Shown: one piece after another, positions 38,927 to 48,555 of the stretch
How the letters are laid out: every line of letters begins with the position of its first letter
Position numbering within the stretch: the stretch's first letter is position 1
From: Martelella mediterranea
GTDB lineage: Bacteria; Pseudomonadota; Alphaproteobacteria; Rhizobiales; Rhizobiaceae
Length of the DNA stretch: 64,000 nucleotides
Direction of reading: 5' to 3'
NCBI RefSeq assembly: GCF_021021415.1
Contig: NZ_JAINWJ010000017.1
Location: 1 to 64,000, forward strand
Position numbers and translations under genes: made by a program
Notes under the pieces: model-generated
What the model was told of the DNA's origin: nothing
Seen by the model: the letters and a program-made list of their open reading frames with translations, nothing else
Databases searched by the model: none

Positions 38927-38944
38927 CGTGTGTTAAAACACACG
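38927..38944. promoter_or_regulatory. Perfect palindrome upstream of the NUDIX gene
   Basis: CGTGTGTTAAAACACACG is an 18-base perfect palindrome, 40 bases before the NUDIX start. The length and position suit an operator for a dimeric repressor, but no regulator is identified. Confidence 0.35.
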
Positions 38945-38984
38945 ATCCCGATCGTATTGGTCCTGATTCGCCGGAAGGAACGTC

Positions 38985-39449
38985 ATGCCATCAAGTGAAA
39001 ACTTGGCAGATGAAATCGATGAAGCCCGCCAGCAATATGCGGCGCTGTGCTACCGGCTGGCCAAAACCAAGAAAAAGAAGACCATCGAAGTCCTGCTGAT
39101 CACCAGCCGCGACACCGGCCGCTGGGTGACGCCGAAGGGCTGGCCGATGGCCAACAAGGCGCCGCACGAAGTGGCCGAGCAGGAGGCTTTCGAGGAAGCC
39201 GGCATCAAGGGCAAGGTTTCGGATACGCCGGTCGGCAATTTCCGTTATCTCAAGCGTCTCGATGACGGCACATCCGTCACCTGCGTGGTCGAGATCTTTC
39301 CGCTGCGGGTGCGCAAGGCGAAGGCCCGGTTTCCGGAGCGCGATGAACGCGTGCGCAAATGGGCAAGCCCCGAAGAGGCCGCCGAAATGGTGGACGAGAG
39401 CGAGTTGAAATCGCTGCTGATCGACTTCGCCGGTCGTCTGGGCGGCTAG
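38985..39449 (+). CDS. NUDIX hydrolase (DIPP-like)
   Basis: A 154-residue protein behind a good GGAAGGAA site. The Nudix box covers about residues 50-72 ([20 protein letters not shown] and FEEAGIKG). Compared with GX5EX7REUXEEXGU, Lys replaces the first Glu and Gln replaces Arg; the EExGI metal-binding core is kept. Many alphaproteobacterial DIPP-like NUDIX proteins share these changes as I recall, so activity is likely. Substrate unknown (possibly nucleoside or inositol diphosphates). Confidence 0.87.
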   Translation: MPSSENLADEIDEARQQYAALCYRLAKTKKKKTIEVLLITSRDTGRWVTPKGWPMANKAPHEVAEQEAFEEAGIKGKVSDTPVGNFRYLKRLDDGTSVTCVVEIFPLRVRKAKARFPERDERVRKWASPEEAAEMVDESELKSLLIDFAGRLGG

Positions 39450-39540
39450 TTGCGTTGATCATCCTGCCTGTGCAAGAAACGCGCTAGCCGATTATCAACG
39501 CCTCGCCGCAAGCGAAGCGTCATCCCGATGCGAGTCTGCC

Positions 39541-40278
39541 ATGCGCGCAAATTACCGCCTGCAACGCCTGTTTGTTGAAGCCGATCTCGGCCCCGAAGCA
39601 GAGATCGAGGCCGACAAGGATCAGTTTCACTACCTGGCCCACGTCCTGCGCGCTGCGGAGGGGACCGAGCTCCTCGCCTTCAACGGCAGGGATGGCGAGT
39701 GGCTGATGCGGCTTACCTTCCCGACACGCAAGAAGATCACGCTCAAGGCCGTTGAACAGACCCGCCCCCAGCCCGCTGCCTCCGACCTCCATTACCTGTT
39801 CGCTCCGCTCAAGACCGGGCGGATGGACTATATGGTGCAAAAGGCGGTGGAGATGGGCGCCGGCATCATCCAGCCGGTGATGACCCGCCATGTGCAGGGC
39901 AAGCCGGCCAAATCCGAGCGCCTTGCCGCCAACATCATCGAGGCGGCGGAGCAATGCGGCGTGCTGAGCGTGCCGGAACTGCGCGAACCCGCCAGGCTCG
40001 AAGAGATTCTCGAAAACTGGGAGCCCGGCCGGCAGCTGATCTTCTGCGACGAGGGGGCGGAAACCCAGAACCCGCTTGCAGCGCTGGAAACGGTGGAGGC
40101 CGCGCGGCTGGCGCTGATCGTCGGGCCGGAAGGCGGGTTTTCGGACGAGGAGCGTTCACTTTTGCGTGGTCTGTCCTTCGTCACGGCGATTCCGCTCGGG
40201 CCGCGAATCCTGCGCGCGGATACCGCGGCGGTGGCCGCCCTTGCCGTGATCCAGGCGACGATCGGCGATTGGCGCTGA
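39541..40278 (+). CDS. rsmE: 16S rRNA (uracil(1498)-N(3))-methyltransferase RsmE
   Basis: A 245-residue SPOUT methyltransferase. An N-terminal PUA-like domain (about 1-75) precedes the knot domain with [17 protein letters not shown] near 192 and [20 protein letters not shown] near 219. It methylates U1498 of 16S rRNA. It lies 193 bases before gshA, a pairing seen in other rhizobia. Confidence 0.95.
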   Translation: MRANYRLQRLFVEADLGPEAEIEADKDQFHYLAHVLRAAEGTELLAFNGRDGEWLMRLTFPTRKKITLKAVEQTRPQPAASDLHYLFAPLKTGRMDYMVQKAVEMGAGIIQPVMTRHVQGKPAKSERLAANIIEAAEQCGVLSVPELREPARLEEILENWEPGRQLIFCDEGAETQNPLAALETVEAARLALIVGPEGGFSDEERSLLRGLSFVTAIPLGPRILRADTAAVAALAVIQATIGDWR

Positions 40279-40325
40279 CGCCGGTCCGATCGCGGACCTG
40301 ATGCGGTTTTCGCGCGTTTCACCAT

Positions 40326-40349
40326 CAATCAAAGAAATTGACTTGATTG
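40326..40349. promoter_or_regulatory. Inverted repeat upstream of gshA
   Basis: CAATCAA at 40326-40332 and TTGATTG at 40343-40349 form a seven-base inverted repeat with a ten-base spacer, about 120 bases before the gshA start. This is a plausible regulator-binding site. In S. meliloti the LysR regulator LsrB activates gshA, and an LsrB-like gene is at 42988; the link is inference. Confidence 0.35.
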
Positions 40350-40471
40350 CCCCGGCGATCCGGTTCAAGAGCGGATTGCGCGGGCTCCGGCCCTGACGAC
40401 GAGGGCGGTTGCTCCATTCGCTGAAATGCGAAACCGCTCTATCTGTTTGTGTTGAGAACGAGGAAGCTTGC

Positions 40472-41845
40472 ATGGCCCGTGACACATCCGACGGGACGCC
40501 GATTACCGGCAAGGCGGAACTGGTCGCCTATCTGGAAGCCGGGTGCAAGCCTGAGTCCGATTTCCGGATCGGCACGGAGCACGAGAAATTTCCGTTCTTC
40601 AAGGGCAGCAACGCCCCCGTTCCCTATGAGGGCGAGCGCTCGATCTCGGCGATCCTGAAGGGCATGAAGGACAAGCTCGGCTGGGACGCCATCATGGATG
40701 GCGACAATATTATCGGCCTTGCAGAGCCCCATGGCATGGGCGCGATCTCGCTGGAGCCGGGCGGGCAGTTCGAGCTCTCCGGCGCGGCCCTCAAGACGCT
40801 GCACGAGACCTGTCGCGAATCGAACCGGCATCTGGCCGTGCTGCGCGGCGTCTCCGAGCCGATGGGCATCGGCTTTCTCGGCATTGGCGGCAGCCCGAAA
40901 TGGACGCGCGCGGAAACCCCGCGCATGCCGAAATCGCGTTACGAGATCATGACCCGCTACATGCCCAAGGTCGGCAGCCAGGGTCTCGACATGATGTATC
41001 GCACCTGCACCATCCAGGTGAATGTCGACTTTTCCTCCGAGGCCGACATGCGCCGCAAGATGGCGCTGTCGCAGAAGCTGCAGCCGCTTTCAACCGCGCT
41101 GTTTGCCTCGTCGCCGTTCACCGAGGGCAAGCCCAACGGCCTCCTGTCATGGCGCGGCGATATCTGGCGCGACACCGACAATAACCGCGCCGGCCTGCTC
41201 GATTTCGCGTTCCGCGACGACTTCACCTTCGAGCGCTATGTCGACTGGGCGCTTGATGTGCCGATGTATTTCATCATCCGCGACGGGCGCTACCGCGATT
41301 GCACCGATATCACCTTCCGCCAGTTCATGGATGGCGCGCTGAAAGGCGAGGTCGATGAATGGCAGCCGACAATGGGCGACTGGACCAACCATATCTCGAC
41401 GCTGTTTCCGGACGTGCGGCTGAAGCGCTTCCTGGAAATGCGCGGCGCTGACGGCGGCACATGGCGGCGCATCTGCGCGCTGCCATCCTTCTGGGTCGGC
41501 CTGCTCTATGATCACGGTGCGATGGATGCCGCCGAGCAGTTGACGGCTGAGTGGAAGGTGGAGGATATCCACCGGCTGCGCGATGAAGTACCGCGCCTGG
41601 CGCTGAAGGCGGAAATCGGTGGCCGTCCGCTTGCGGATATCGCCCGCGAGGTTGTCGGTATCGCCCGCGCCGGTCTGAAATCGCGCGGCAACCTCAATGG
41701 CGACGGTCAGGACGAAAGCGTGTTCCTCAACCCGCTCGACGAGATCATCGCCAAGAAGACCACCTTTGCCGAAGACCTGCTGTCGCTCTATCACGGTCGC
41801 TGGAAAGGCTCCGTCGATCCGCTGTTCGAGGAATTCCAGTACTGA
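40472..41845 (+). CDS. gshA: Glutamate-cysteine ligase GshA (plant/proteobacterial class)
   Basis: A 457-residue enzyme that catalyses the first step of glutathione synthesis, joining Glu and Cys. It starts at ATG 40472 (MARDTSDGTPITG). Motifs are DFRIGTEHEKFPFF near 29-42, EPGGQFELSGAAL near 93-105 and FLGIGGSPKWTR near 139. This is the alphaproteobacterial/plant GCS2 class, not the E. coli type. Glutathione is used by the GST at 47695 and in oxidative stress. gshB is not in the window. Confidence 0.94.
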   Translation: MARDTSDGTPITGKAELVAYLEAGCKPESDFRIGTEHEKFPFFKGSNAPVPYEGERSISAILKGMKDKLGWDAIMDGDNIIGLAEPHGMGAISLEPGGQFELSGAALKTLHETCRESNRHLAVLRGVSEPMGIGFLGIGGSPKWTRAETPRMPKSRYEIMTRYMPKVGSQGLDMMYRTCTIQVNVDFSSEADMRRKMALSQKLQPLSTALFASSPFTEGKPNGLLSWRGDIWRDTDNNRAGLLDFAFRDDFTFERYVDWALDVPMYFIIRDGRYRDCTDITFRQFMDGALKGEVDEWQPTMGDWTNHISTLFPDVRLKRFLEMRGADGGTWRRICALPSFWVGLLYDHGAMDAAEQLTAEWKVEDIHRLRDEVPRLALKAEIGGRPLADIAREVVGIARAGLKSRGNLNGDGQDESVFLNPLDEIIAKKTTFAEDLLSLYHGRWKGSVDPLFEEFQY

Positions 41846-41908
41846 TTTTTCGGGCATGGACGGCTTCGGCGCGCCCCGGTATTCTGTGGTCGCGATCTGG
41901 AGGTTCGA

Positions 41909-42259
41909 ATGGGCGTTACCGGCATTGGCGGTTTTTTCTTTCGCGCGCATGACCCGGAGATGCTCGGCGCTTGGTACGCCGAACATCTGGGCGTTGGCGC
42001 TGGGAGCGGCGGCCCCTGGCAAACCGCTGCCGGCCCCTTGGTCTTTGCACCGTTTCCGGCGACCAGCGACTACTTTCCCGAAGACCGGGATTTCATGCTC
42101 AACTTCCGGGTGGATGATCTGGATGCGCTTTTGGCGCGCCTTGCCGCCGCCGGCATCGAGGTCGTCACAAATCCCGATTGGGACATGCCGGGCGTCGGCC
42201 GCTTCGCGCGGATCCATGATCCGGAAGGTAATCCGATCGAACTCTGGCAACCTGATTGA
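41909..42259 (+). CDS. VOC (glyoxalase/bleomycin resistance) family protein
   Basis: A 116-residue single VOC domain beginning MGVTGIGGFFFRAHDPEML. It ends with the classic IHDPEGNPIELWQP metal-binding motif. Such proteins are often lyases or dioxygenases or bind small compounds; the substrate is not clear from sequence. It follows gshA by 63 bases on the same strand and could be part of glutathione-linked detoxification, which is inference. Confidence 0.87.
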   Translation: MGVTGIGGFFFRAHDPEMLGAWYAEHLGVGAGSGGPWQTAAGPLVFAPFPATSDYFPEDRDFMLNFRVDDLDALLARLAAAGIEVVTNPDWDMPGVGRFARIHDPEGNPIELWQPD

Positions 42260-42272
42260 GGCTCAAGCGCAC

Positions 42273-42304
42273 AAAAAAGCCCGGAAACACAAGTGCTTCC
42301 GGGC
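42273..42304 (-). terminator. Intrinsic terminator, minus strand
   Basis: Read on the minus strand, the stem GCCCGGAA / TTCCGGGC is followed by six T. It serves transcripts from the DUF1127 side (gene ends at 42483), leaving about 180 bases of 3' region. A short A-run on the other side gives only a weak plus-strand terminator for the VOC gene. Confidence 0.75.
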
Positions 42305-42482
42305 AAAATGCAGAGTGAAGGCTGAACCACCCTGCGGGGAAAATGACGTCTTCTCGGGCCGTGGTTGGGACATACGGCCTTCAAATAACGCCAATCCGGA
42401 GTGCCGCCACCAGGGGCGGCAGGCCCCGCCGCCAACGCAGCGGAGCGTGATCTTGTGGCCTTAGAAGGTGGCCGGAATGCGT

Positions 42483-42752
42483 TCACACATACATGCGCGC
42501 GGCGCGGTTGGCGGCTGCCTTGCGCAGCTCGGCCATCGGATCTTCTGAGAGCGGGGCCATATGGGCGCGATGGATCTCGTGGCGCGATAGCCCGATATCC
42601 TTCAGCAGCGCATCGTCCATTTCGGCCATGCGGTGCACGGCCAGTCGGTTTTTCGTAAAGCGCCGCGCAGCACGAATGAACGCGCTGATGCCAGTCCAGA
42701 GTGAATGTCCGATGTTCATCCGGCTCGCGGATGTCCTTTCAATCAACGACAT
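42483..42752 (-). CDS. DUF1127 small basic protein
   Basis: An 89-residue protein starting at ATG 42752. Its DUF1127 domain is at about 42-75 (RMAEMDDALLKDIGLSRHEI). DUF1127 proteins in rhizobia and Agrobacterium are small RNA-binding-type proteins linked to sRNA turnover, phosphate and growth control. It is divergent from the LsrB-like gene. The 180 bases downstream to the terminator could hold a 3' derived RNA. Confidence 0.88.
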   Translation of the reverse strand: MSLIERTSASRMNIGHSLWTGISAFIRAARRFTKNRLAVHRMAEMDDALLKDIGLSRHEIHRAHMAPLSEDPMAELRKAAANRAARMYV

Positions 42753-42987
42753 TGTCGCCTCCTTGGTGTGCGCCGAACCTTTTCGGCTTTGCACGGCTTG
42801 CGGGCGGAAGCCTCATGGCTTCCTTTCAAAGCGAACAAACTGTATTATCACCCGGACAGCCACCCGATTCTTGCCGGTGGCGCTGGGCCGCTGCTCGCTT
42901 CGTTGTGTTACAAAGTGACGATTTCTTATTGATCAGTCCAACGAATGTTTCTAATATCACTCATCATAGAACTTGATGGGTGAGACC

Positions 42988-43935
42988 ATGGCAGCGCCAC
43001 TCGATATCGATCAACTCCAGACCTTCGTCGCGATCGTCGATTACGGATCGTTCACGCGGGCGGCCGAGCATGTGTTCAAGACGCAATCGGCCGTCTCGAT
43101 GCAGATGCGCCGGCTGGAGGAACGGATCGGCAAGCAGCTCTTCACAAAGGATGGGCGCGGGGTGAGGCTGACGGACGAGGGCGACAAGCTACTGAATTAC
43201 GCCCGCCGGATCATCCGCCTCAATAACGAGGCGATCACCGCCTTTGACGAGAACCGGCTTCAGGGCTCGCTCAGGATCGGCACGCCGGACGATTACGCCG
43301 ACCGCTATATGCCGGATATCATCAACCGGTTCGCCAGAAGCCATCCCAATGTCGAGCTTTTCATCGTCTGCGAGGACTCCGTCGATCTGGCCGAGCGGCT
43401 GAAGCAGGGAGAGCTGGACCTGGCGCTGGTGACGCATAATGCGCGCACCCGCCAGTCGGAGGTGGTGCGCACCGAGGCGCTGTGTTGGGTGGCCTCGGCA
43501 AACCATCCCCTGCCGGTGGACCGGCCGGTGCCGCTCGCCGTCGGGCGCCGCGATTGCTGCTGGCGCGATCTGGCGGTGAAGGCGCTGGATGGGGTGGGGC
43601 GCGAGTACCGGATCCTGTTTACAAGCTGGTCGGCAACCGTGCTTGCCTCGGCGGTTCTGGCCGGCATGGCGGTCTCGGTCCTGCCCGAATCTGCGGTCCG
43701 GAACGGCATGCGGGTGCTGACCCCGGCGGATGGCTTTCCCACGCTGGAGCCGGTCCAGATCGGCCTGATGAAGCGGCCGGGCGCGCCGGCATCGCTGACC
43801 ACCGCGCTCTCCAACCACATCATCGCCTCGCTCGACAATATCAGTCAGGCGGAAATGATGCCGGACATGGAGCCGGAAAGAGCCCACCAGCGGCTAGCGC
43901 GTTCCAAGCCCGGCCAGATGCTCGCGAGCTGGTGA
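42988..43935 (+). CDS. LysR-family regulator, LsrB-like
   Basis: About 315 residues from ATG 42988 (MAAPLDIDQLQTFVAIVDYG); ATG 42976 or TTG 42973 are alternatives. The N-terminal helix-turn-helix is at 7-66 (SFTRAAEHVFKTQSAVSMQM) followed by a LysR substrate-binding domain. It carries several Cys (CEDSVDL, EALCWVAS, RRDCCWRDL), as expected for a redox-sensing LsrB. In S. meliloti LsrB responds to oxidative stress and regulates gshA and lipopolysaccharide genes. The LsrB name is based on sequence style and the neighbouring DUF1127; an ordinary LysR is possible. Confidence 0.75.
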   Translation: MAAPLDIDQLQTFVAIVDYGSFTRAAEHVFKTQSAVSMQMRRLEERIGKQLFTKDGRGVRLTDEGDKLLNYARRIIRLNNEAITAFDENRLQGSLRIGTPDDYADRYMPDIINRFARSHPNVELFIVCEDSVDLAERLKQGELDLALVTHNARTRQSEVVRTEALCWVASANHPLPVDRPVPLAVGRRDCCWRDLAVKALDGVGREYRILFTSWSATVLASAVLAGMAVSVLPESAVRNGMRVLTPADGFPTLEPVQIGLMKRPGAPASLTTALSNHIIASLDNISQAEMMPDMEPERAHQRLARSKPGQMLASW

Positions 43936-43941
43936 AAGGTC

Positions 43942-44709
43942 TTAAACGATCCGCTTGAGGTTCTGCTGCACTTTCAAAAGGGCCGGCAGGTAGGTTTCGA
44001 TCAGGCTTTCGGCGGACGCCCGGGTCACAGCCATGCCGGTATTGAGGGCGGCAACGGTGCGCTCGCGTCCGTCGAGGACGGGCACGGCGATGGCGCGCAG
44101 GCCGGTTTCCACCTCCTCGTCGATCAGGCAATAGCCGTTGCGATGCGCCGCTCTGACGCTGTCCATGATCTCGTCGGGATCGGTCAGGCTTTTCGGCGTG
44201 CGCGGGGTGAGGTCGGCGCGTGCGATCAGGGCGCGGGCCTCGGCTTCGGGGAGCGAGGCAAGCAGTACCCGGCCCATGGATGTGGCATGCGCGGGCAGGC
44301 GCGAACCCGGCATCAGCCCGATCGACATGACCCGACGCTGGGCGGCGCGGGCGATGTAGACGATCTCGGTTTCATCAAGGATCGCCACCGAGCAGGACTG
44401 GCCGATCTGCTCAGAAACCTGATCGAGCCAGGGCTGGACCCGCTGCGGCAGCGGCAGCGCGTTCAACGCGCTCATGCCGAGGCGCAGGGCCTGCGGGGTC
44501 AGCGCGAAATACTTGCCGTCATAGCTGGCATAGCCCTCTGCATGGAGCGTCAGCAGGCAGCGCCGCGCGGTGGCGCGGTCATAGCCGGTCGCCGCCGCGA
44601 CCTCCGCGATCGACAGCCTGGGCGTCGACGCGCCGAAGCAGGTGATGACGCGCAGTCCCTTGGCGAAGGAGGCGATATGATCCGTGGACTTGAGCATAGG
44701 TGGTCTCAT
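43942..44709 (-). CDS. IclR-family regulator, PcaR-like
   Basis: About 255 residues from ATG 44709 (ATG 44697 or TTG 44718 are alternatives). An IclR winged helix is at about 10-70 (SIAEVAAATGYDRATARR) and an IclR effector domain follows (residues about 85-250, with HATSMGRVLLASL). It lies downstream of pcaI-pcaJ-pcaF on the same strand, so it is probably PcaR, the beta-ketoadipate-responsive activator. A palindrome in its own upstream region (44711-44734) suggests autoregulation. Confidence 0.85.
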   Translation of the reverse strand: MRPPMLKSTDHIASFAKGLRVITCFGASTPRLSIAEVAAATGYDRATARRCLLTLHAEGYASYDGKYFALTPQALRLGMSALNALPLPQRVQPWLDQVSEQIGQSCSVAILDETEIVYIARAAQRRVMSIGLMPGSRLPAHATSMGRVLLASLPEAEARALIARADLTPRTPKSLTDPDEIMDSVRAAHRNGYCLIDEEVETGLRAIAVPVLDGRERTVAALNTGMAVTRASAESLIETYLPALLKVQQNLKRIV

Positions 44710-44710
44710 C

Positions 44711-44734
44711 GTGAACAATGGTCACATTGTGCAC
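44711..44734. promoter_or_regulatory. IclR (PcaR)-type operator palindrome
   Basis: GTGAACAATG-GTCA-CATTGTGCAC is a 24-base palindrome with one mismatch, two bases upstream of the IclR gene ATG. A similar sequence (GTTCACAATGCGCAC on the minus strand) lies upstream of pcaI at 47484-47498. Both resemble the published Pseudomonas PcaR box pattern GTTCGATAATCGCAC as I recall it. The match is by eye. Confidence 0.55.
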
Positions 44735-44791
44735 AGGTCCAGCCGGGCTGCAATGGCGGCAGGGCGGTGTTTGTACGCCGCCCATCCGTCG

Positions 44792-45991
<1,200 letters not shown>

Positions 45992-45993
45992 GG

Positions 45994-46677
45994 TCAAACC
46001 TCCGGTGCCTTCAGGTCTTTCACGTCGCCCTCGATATGAAGCGTGCCGCCGGTGACCGACTGCAGCTCTTCAACCGACAGTCCCGGCAGTTTTTCCCGCA
46101 GGATGAAGCGGCCGCCGGCGATATCGACCACGGCGAGCGAGGTGTAGACGCGGGTCACGCAGCCGACGCCCGTCAGCGGCAGCGAGCAGCGTTCGACCAG
46201 TTTGGGCTGGCCCTTCTTGGTGGTGTGCTCGGTCAGCACCGCGACGCGGCCCGCGCCGTGGACCAGATCCATCGCACCGCCGACGGCGGGCACGCCGCCC
46301 TTGCCGGTCGACCAATTGGCGAGATCACCGTTCTCGGCGACCTCATATGCGCCCAGAATGGCGACGTCGAGATGGCCGCCGCGCACCATGGCGAAACTGT
46401 CGGCGTGGTGGAAGAAGGATGTTCCCGGCTTCAGCGTGATCGCTTTCTTGCCGGCATTGACCAGATCCCAGTCTTCCTCGCCTTCGGGCGGGGCGCCGCC
46501 GAAATCCAGCACGCCGTTCTCGGTATGGAAGATCGCCTGCTTGCCTTCCGGCTGGAACTTGGCGACCATTTCGGGAAAGCCGATGCCGAGATTGACATAG
46601 GCGCCATCCTCGATGTCCTGCGCGGCGCGCCAGGCGATCTGGGCGTTGGAGAGCTTGATGTCGGAAAAGTCGTTCAT
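45994..46677 (-). CDS. pcaJ: 3-oxoadipate CoA-transferase subunit B PcaJ
   Basis: A 227-residue CoA-transferase small subunit. It starts at ATG 46677 overlapping the pcaI stop (ATGA). The catalytic-type glutamate is in the IFHTENGVLDFG motif (Glu near 50), and APPEGEEDWDLVNAGKKA follows. With PcaI it transfers CoA from succinyl-CoA to beta-ketoadipate. The next gene, pcaF, starts two bases after this stop. Confidence 0.93.
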   Translation of the reverse strand: MNDFSDIKLSNAQIAWRAAQDIEDGAYVNLGIGFPEMVAKFQPEGKQAIFHTENGVLDFGGAPPEGEEDWDLVNAGKKAITLKPGTSFFHHADSFAMVRGGHLDVAILGAYEVAENGDLANWSTGKGGVPAVGGAMDLVHGAGRVAVLTEHTTKKGQPKLVERCSLPLTGVGCVTRVYTSLAVVDIAGGRFILREKLPGLSVEELQSVTGGTLHIEGDVKDLKAPEV

Positions 46678-47381
46678 GGGTAACGCGCCTCCTCGCGCAT
46701 CAGGACTTCCTCCTGAACCGGGTGCGGAACCTCGACCACGGTATCGACGAAGATGCCGGGGGTGATGACGTGCTCCGGGTCGATGCCGCCCAGCGGCACT
46801 ACGCGGGAGGCCTGCACGATCGTCTTCGCCGCCGCCATGGCCATCAGCGGCGAGAAGTTGCGCGCGGCCATGCGATAGGTGAGGTTGCCGTGAGGGTCCG
46901 CGCACTCGGCCTTGATCAGCGCGAAGTCGGCCTTCAACCAGCGCTCGCGCACATAATGCCGGCCTTCGAATTCCTCGACCGGCTTGCCCTCGGCAAGCTC
47001 GGTGCCGTAGCTGGTCGGCGTGTAGAAGGCCGGAATGCCGGCACCGCCGGCGCGGATGCGCTCGGCAAGCGTGCCCTGCGGCACGATCTCCAGCTCGATC
47101 TTGCCGGCGAGATAGCGTTCATTAAACACCGTCGCATTGGACGAGCGCGGAAACGAGCAGATGATCTTGGCGACACGATCCTGCTCGATCAGCGCGGCCA
47201 GCCCGATATGGCCGTTGCCGGCATTGTTGTTGATCACGGTCAGGTCGCGCGCGCCCTGGTCGATCAGGGCGTGGATCAGTTCGATCGGCGAGCCGGAACC
47301 GCCGAAGCCGCCGATCATCACGGTCGCGCCGTCGAAGATATCGGCGACGGTGTCCCTCAGGGACGTCGCTGTCTTGTCCAT
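46674..47381 (-). CDS. pcaI: 3-oxoadipate CoA-transferase subunit A PcaI
   Basis: A 235-residue CoA-transferase large subunit from ATG 47381, behind GGAGATCC. It shows VMIGGFGGSGSPIELIHALI near 22-41 and a C-terminal block GIDPEHVITPGIFVDTVVEV. It is the first gene of pcaI-pcaJ-pcaF. The upstream gap holds a PcaR-like half-site (47484-47498) and a second AT-rich palindrome. Upstream extensions of the frame to 47468 have no family similarity. Confidence 0.93.
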   Translation of the reverse strand: MDKTATSLRDTVADIFDGATVMIGGFGGSGSPIELIHALIDQGARDLTVINNNAGNGHIGLAALIEQDRVAKIICSFPRSSNATVFNERYLAGKIELEIVPQGTLAERIRAGGAGIPAFYTPTSYGTELAEGKPVEEFEGRHYVRERWLKADFALIKAECADPHGNLTYRMAARNFSPLMAMAAAKTIVQASRVVPLGGIDPEHVITPGIFVDTVVEVPHPVQEEVLMREEARYP

Positions 47382-47694
47382 GTGCTGGATCTCCTTCCAT
47401 CGAGGCGTTTTTAAAGGCAGCGCGCGCCGACAGCCAGATGAAAAGTTCATACTGCGATCTTTGTTCAACAGAGGCGCAAAACTGTGCGCATTGTGAACTT
47501 TTCCGATGTCGCCCCTTCAGCACTCTCGAAAATTTGCTGCAACCGCACAAACAAGTGACGATTTTTAAAAAACGTCATCTTTTTTGGCGAGAGAGCACGT
47601 TTTTGCCATAAAAATGACACGAGAGGTCTTGCGAAATGACAATCCACTTCACATCTCGCCATTACTTTCAATCAAGCATATTGCAGGAGCGTCC
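47382..47694. other. Divergent intergenic region pcaI / GST
   Basis: About 313 bases between divergently transcribed pcaI and the GST gene. On the minus strand GTTCACAATGCGCAC (47484-47498) resembles a PcaR box. A near-perfect palindrome TGACGATTTTTAAAAAACG-TCA spans 47556-47577 and is followed by a T-rich tract (TCTTTTTT). AT content is higher than the surroundings. No coding-like ORF is seen beyond the GST upstream frame. Confidence 0.5.
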
Positions 47695-48411
47695 ATGTCT
47701 CGCCTGTCGGAATTTCCCATTACGCAACGCTGGCCGGCCGAGAACCCGGATGTTATCCAGCTCTATTCCCTGCCGACGCCCAACGGCGTGAAGGTCTCGA
47801 TCGCGCTGGAAGAGATGGAATTGCCCTATGAGGCCCATCGGGTGGCGTTCGATCGGGACGACCAGATGACGCCGGAATTTCTGTCGCTCAATCCCAATAA
47901 CAAGATTCCCGCGATCATCGATCCCGAAGGGCCGGAAGGAAAGCCGATCGGTCTGTTCGAATCGGGCGCGATCCTGCTCTACCTCGCCGAAAAGGCTGGA
48001 CGTCTGATGCCCAACGATCCGGTTGGCCGCTATGAGGTGATCCAGTGGGTAATGTTCCAGATGGGCGGCGTCGGCCCGATGTTCGGCCAGTTCGGCCACT
48101 TCTACAAGTTTGCCGCCGATAAGGTGGCCAACAACCCCTATCCGGTGCAGCGCTACACCAATGAAACACGCAGGCTTCTCGGCGTGTTGGAAGGGCGGCT
48201 GCGCGATCGCAAGTTCATCATGGGTGAAGAACCTTCCGATTACAGCATCGCCGACATCGCGATCTTCCCCTGGGTGCGTGGCCTGTCCGTCCATTATGAA
48301 GCGCAGGATGCGCTGAAGCTTGCGGATTTTCCGGCCGTTTCGGCTTGGGTCGAACGCTGCTCCGACCGTCCGGCCAGCGTGAAGGGTTTCACGGTGCCTG
48401 CCGCCGGCTGA
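47695..48411 (+). CDS. Glutathione S-transferase (Nu/Ure2p-like, YfcG group)
   Basis: A 238-residue GST from ATG 47695 behind CAGGAGC. The N-terminal thioredoxin fold is at 20-105 (LYSLPTPNGVKVSIALEEM; the Thr/Asn after PTP are typical of the disulfide-reductase-like YfcG group), then a helical C-terminal domain (EEPSDYSIADIAIFPWVRG). It uses glutathione made by GshA for reduction or detoxification. The upstream frame extension to 47584 is not part of the family. Confidence 0.92.
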   Translation: MSRLSEFPITQRWPAENPDVIQLYSLPTPNGVKVSIALEEMELPYEAHRVAFDRDDQMTPEFLSLNPNNKIPAIIDPEGPEGKPIGLFESGAILLYLAEKAGRLMPNDPVGRYEVIQWVMFQMGGVGPMFGQFGHFYKFAADKVANNPYPVQRYTNETRRLLGVLEGRLRDRKFIMGEEPSDYSIADIAIFPWVRGLSVHYEAQDALKLADFPAVSAWVERCSDRPASVKGFTVPAAG

Positions 48412-48437
48412 GCTTCGGTCTGATGGCTTATGATTTC

Positions 48438-48468
48438 GGGCGCGGCGAAGGCTGCGCCCTTTATATTT
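48438..48468 (+). terminator. Weak intrinsic terminator after the GST gene
   Basis: A GGGCGC / GCGCCC stem with loop GGCGAAGGCT is followed by TTTATATTT. It is 27 bases after the GST stop. The T-run is broken, so this is a weak candidate. Confidence 0.5.
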
Positions 48469-48555
48469 GTGCTTCTGCATTCGGCATGGAACCGCTTTGG
48501 CAAACGGCACGTTTCATGGACATCCCAAACACGGATGCCAACCGAGGAGAAATCC

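Noticed and set aside
38985..39449. NUDIX protein as a dead enzyme because two Nudix-box residues differ
   Set aside because: The EExGI metal-binding core remains, and similar replacements are frequent in alphaproteobacterial members as I recall.
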